DNA of 64,000 bases, from assembly GCA_934364795.1 (NCBI GenBank), contig CAKRMK010000009.1, positions 1 to 64,000 of the forward strand. Direction: 5' to 3'. The DNA is from an uncultured Blautia sp. GTDB lineage: Bacteria > Bacillota > Clostridia > Lachnospirales > Lachnospiraceae. Both the position numbers and the translations under genes were made by a program. Each line of letters opens with the position of its first letter. Position 1 is the stretch's first letter. Positions 62,019 through 64,000 of the stretch are shown here, one piece after another. The notes under the pieces were generated by a model. That model saw only the letters and a list, made by a program, of their open reading frames with translations, was not told the origin of the DNA and did no database searches.

Positions 62019-62462
62019 ATGAACAGAACTGAATTTCTGGATACATTGAGAAGCCAGTTGTCCGGACAGATGCATGAGGGAAAAGTGGCAGCACATGTGC
62101 GCTACTATGAAGATTACATCCAGTCCCAGGTAAGAAGTGGAAGAAATGAGCAGGATGTTCTTCAGGAATTGGGGGATCCCAGACTGATCGCCAGGACTTT
62201 ACTTGATACAGATGTGGACAATGGACAGATGGATTATGCAGAATACAGCACATATTCAGATCCATCACAGGAGAACCAGACAACAGGCAGTGAGAAAGTG
62301 CATGTGTGGAAATTGGATACCTGGTACAGTAAGTTACTTGGAATCGTGATTTTGCTCATCTTTGTATTTTTACTGTTTCATATTCTGGTGGCAGTAATTC
62401 CGTTTTTTGCAATTTTGGCAGTGATTTTATTTATTATTTCACTGATCAAGAATCGCAGCTGA
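62019..62462 (+). CDS. DUF1700 (HAAS domain) membrane protein
   Basis: The 147-residue protein has an N-terminal helical HAAS domain (MNRTEFLDTLRSQLSGQ...YYEDYI, LGDPRLIARTLL) and two hydrophobic segments near residues 105-125 and 127-143. DUF1700 proteins usually pair with PadR regulators; none is visible here. Probable signalling membrane protein of unknown ligand. Confidence 0.85.
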   Translation: MNRTEFLDTLRSQLSGQMHEGKVAAHVRYYEDYIQSQVRSGRNEQDVLQELGDPRLIARTLLDTDVDNGQMDYAEYSTYSDPSQENQTTGSEKVHVWKLDTWYSKLLGIVILLIFVFLLFHILVAVIPFFAILAVILFIISLIKNRS

Positions 62463-62517
62463 TGCAGGAAATACAGTTTAAAATATAATTTTAATACAGT
62501 TAGAGGAAAGGTTTTTT

Positions 62518-63693
62518 ATGAGCAGTATAACAATAGAAGAATTAAAACAGTTGCCGGCAGAGTCTTACCAGATTATTGATATCCGTGATGAAATCGAGAT
62601 TTCCCACGGGGCGATCAAGGGGGCGGTTGCCTGTAAGCCAGAGGAAATCAGGGAGAATCCCCAGGTGGATAAGCAGAAGAAACTGGTAATCTGCTGCAGC
62701 CGTGGAATTAACAGCAAAGAAGTGGCAGAGGAACTTACAGAAGATGGATTTGATGCGGTAAGCCTTGAGAAGGGATACATTGCCTGGCTTATGGATGTAA
62801 TGAAAAATTCCCAGGATGAGGATTTTGCCAAAAATGTAGAAATAAGCCTTCGCAAGAAATTCAAGAAAAAGATCTGGTCCAAATTTACCAAGGCGATCAA
62901 TACTTATGAGCTTGTGAAACCAGGAGATCGTATTGCTGTCTGTATTTCCGGTGGCAAGGACTCCATGCTTATGGCAAAATGTTTCCAGGAACTGAAGCTG
63001 CATAACAAATTTGATTTCGAAGTGAAATTTCTGGTAATGGATCCGGGGTACAGTCCTGCCAACCGCCAGGTTATTGAGGAGAACGCCAGAAAGCTGAATA
63101 TCCCTATTCGTATTTTTGAGTCGGATATTTTTGAGTCTGTATTTAATGTGGAGAAATCTCCCTGCTATCTCTGTGCAAGAATGCGAAGAGGTCACTTGTA
63201 TGCTTTTGCAAAAGAAATGGGCTGTAATAAGATCGCACTGGGACATCATTATGACGATGTAATTGAAACCATTCTTATGGGAATGCTTTACGGAGCGCAG
63301 GTTCAGACTATGATGCCCAAGCTTCACAGCACAAACTTTGAGGGAATGGAGCTGATCCGTCCATTATATCTGGTTCGTGAGGATGATATTAAGGCATGGC
63401 GTGATTATAATGACCTTCATTTTATCCAGTGTGCATGTAAGTTTACAGATACCTGTACTACCTGCAACAATGAAAATCGTTCCAAACGCGTGGAAATTAA
63501 AGAACTGATCCGCGCTTTGAAAGAAGTGAATCCTTTTGTGGAAGGCAATATTTTCAAGAGTGTGGAGAATGTAAACATTGATACTGTTGTGGGATATAAG
63601 CAGTATGGTGTGAGACATTCTTTCCTGGAGAATTATGACAGGGAAAAAGAAAATCCGGAACCGGAAAATGAAGTGACGAAGGAGATAGAATAG
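62518..63693 (+). CDS. Rhodanese-TtcA-like fusion (tRNA thiolation-type ATPase)
   Basis: Residues 1-95 form a rhodanese domain (IIDIRDEIEISHGAIKGAV, active-site loop CCSRGINS with Cys near 59). Residues 130-330 are a PP-loop ATPase of the TtcA/TtuA type: CISGGKDSMLM, the CYLCARMRRG cysteine pair and HHYDDVIETILMG; the late CACKFTDTCTTC cluster could hold a Fe-S centre. Sulfur carried by the rhodanese Cys could be passed directly to tRNA thiolation. The substrate nucleotide is not proven. Confidence 0.85.
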   Translation: MSSITIEELKQLPAESYQIIDIRDEIEISHGAIKGAVACKPEEIRENPQVDKQKKLVICCSRGINSKEVAEELTEDGFDAVSLEKGYIAWLMDVMKNSQDEDFAKNVEISLRKKFKKKIWSKFTKAINTYELVKPGDRIAVCISGGKDSMLMAKCFQELKLHNKFDFEVKFLVMDPGYSPANRQVIEENARKLNIPIRIFESDIFESVFNVEKSPCYLCARMRRGHLYAFAKEMGCNKIALGHHYDDVIETILMGMLYGAQVQTMMPKLHSTNFEGMELIRPLYLVREDDIKAWRDYNDLHFIQCACKFTDTCTTCNNENRSKRVEIKELIRALKEVNPFVEGNIFKSVENVNIDTVVGYKQYGVRHSFLENYDREKENPEPENEVTKEIE

Positions 63694-63750
63694 TTTTTAT
63701 GCGTATCCCCAAACGCATTCTCGTAATCACTTCACTTTGCGGTATATAAG

Positions 63751-63836
63751 CCTTGCAGGGAAAAATAAGCCCTGCAAGGACAGATAAACGCCGGAAGAAG
63801 CAGCGTAAATTTATCTGCCCTGCAGGGCTCTCTTTT
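63751..63836. terminator. Overlapping stem-loops between convergent genes
   Basis: CCTTGCAGGG (63751-63760) pairs with CCCTGCAAGG (63770-63779). The second arm can instead pair, as AGCCCTGCAAGG-ACAGATAAA, with TTTATCTGCCCTGCAGGGCT (63810-63829), followed by CTCTTTT. The structure serves the fusion gene and, in reverse, the micro-protein gene. Confidence 0.75.
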
Positions 63837-63837
63837 A

Positions 63838-63957
63838 TTATTTCCCGATTTTACCAAGAATCCAGACACAAAGGATGATGATTAAAATCGCAGCGAAAAT
63901 TCCAGCCATTCCTTTTCCCATAATTTCCAGTGCTGCCATGATGGTATTTGTATTCAT
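63838..63957 (-). CDS. OadG-related small transporter subunit
   Basis: A 39-residue single-helix protein, MNTNTIMAALEIMGKGMAG followed by the hydrophobic IFAAILIIILCVWIL and basic end GKIGK. It matches the short OadG-like gamma subunits that accompany sodium-pumping decarboxylases. AGGAGG lies 10 bases before the ATG on the minus strand. Its partners would lie to the right, outside the window; it would then be the last gene of that operon, in front of the convergent terminator. Confidence 0.75.
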   Translation of the reverse strand: MNTNTIMAALEIMGKGMAGIFAAILIIILCVWILGKIGK

Positions 63958-64000
63958 AAATATCAGACCTCCTGTTTATACGAAAGTTTAAATGATATGA

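Overview
The window reads as chromosomal DNA of a low-GC, anaerobic gut Firmicute of the Lachnospiraceae, most like Blautia or a relative. The evidence is the gene set: a circularly permuted GH3, DUF4867 with a fucose-isomerase-like protein and xylulokinase, DUF6110 with an SCA-type P-type ATPase, DUF2325/DUF3793/flavodoxin, an OadG-related micro-protein, a salvage-only thiamine operon and formate-tetrahydrofolate ligase. AGGAGG ribosome-binding sites and TTGACA-N17-TATAAT promoters fit the same group. The genus is an inference. No rRNA, CRISPR array, transposase or integrase is visible.

Layout. 1-9.7 kb: the end of a GH127 gene, then a LacI-family regulator and a maltose/maltodextrin-type ABC transporter (binding protein and two permeases) with a TraX-like membrane protein, a GH42 beta-galactosidase and an internally deleted sugar isomerase. 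9.7-17 kb: a worn accessory region. It holds two paralogous small genes preceded by Spo0A-box-like motifs, one fused to the body of a tRNA-Leu gene, a nucleotidyltransferase remnant carrying a palindromic repeat, an AT-rich block of unrecognised genes (a helical/glycine-rich membrane-active-looking pair, an antitoxin-like ORF and a four-helix membrane protein), a secreted protein, and wreckage of a FecCD/BtuF-type transporter. 17-23 kb: hydrolase, phosphatase, then thiW-thiM-thiE-thiD-cytX under a TPP riboswitch. 23-32.5 kb: PF09818 ATPase, M18 aminopeptidase, tRNA-Arg, a MacB/FtsX-type ABC exporter and malic enzyme. 32.8-42.7 kb: an S66 peptidase, then iron/metal homeostasis: feoA-feoA-feoB, an atypical Fur, a DtxR-family regulator, DUF6110, a P1B ATPase, DUF2325, DUF3793 and flavodoxin. 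43-57.4 kb: carbohydrate use, with AGE-family isomerase, GH3, HPr-like protein, frameshifted GH78-like gene, GPH symporter, two AraC regulators, HicB, DUF4867, isomerase and xylulokinase. 57.4-64 kb: HAD phosphatase, purC, fhs under a ZTP riboswitch, DUF1700, rhodanese-TtcA fusion and an OadG-like micro-protein.

Two regulatory threads stand out. Two MalR-like operators 138 bp apart sit around the mal promoter. A repeated operator TTAG-N6-CTAA occurs six times, before the ABC exporter, feoA, feoB and the DUF2325-DUF3793-flavodoxin operon; in two places it lies on the -10 element. This marks a probable DtxR-type iron regulon with the DtxR gene in its middle.

Three dispersed intergenic repeat families were found by eye: A (AGAGCGTG...CACGCTCT, at least eight copies), B (ends CTAGTACAGCGAA, two copies, one supplying the stop codon of the malic enzyme gene) and C (GCAGG...CCTGC hairpin, two copies). 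Several genes carry lesions: an in-frame deletion, a homopolymer frameshift and a nonsense codon near the end of an AraC gene. The candidate for an undescribed system is the 10.4-13.4 kb block beside the broken tRNA-Leu.
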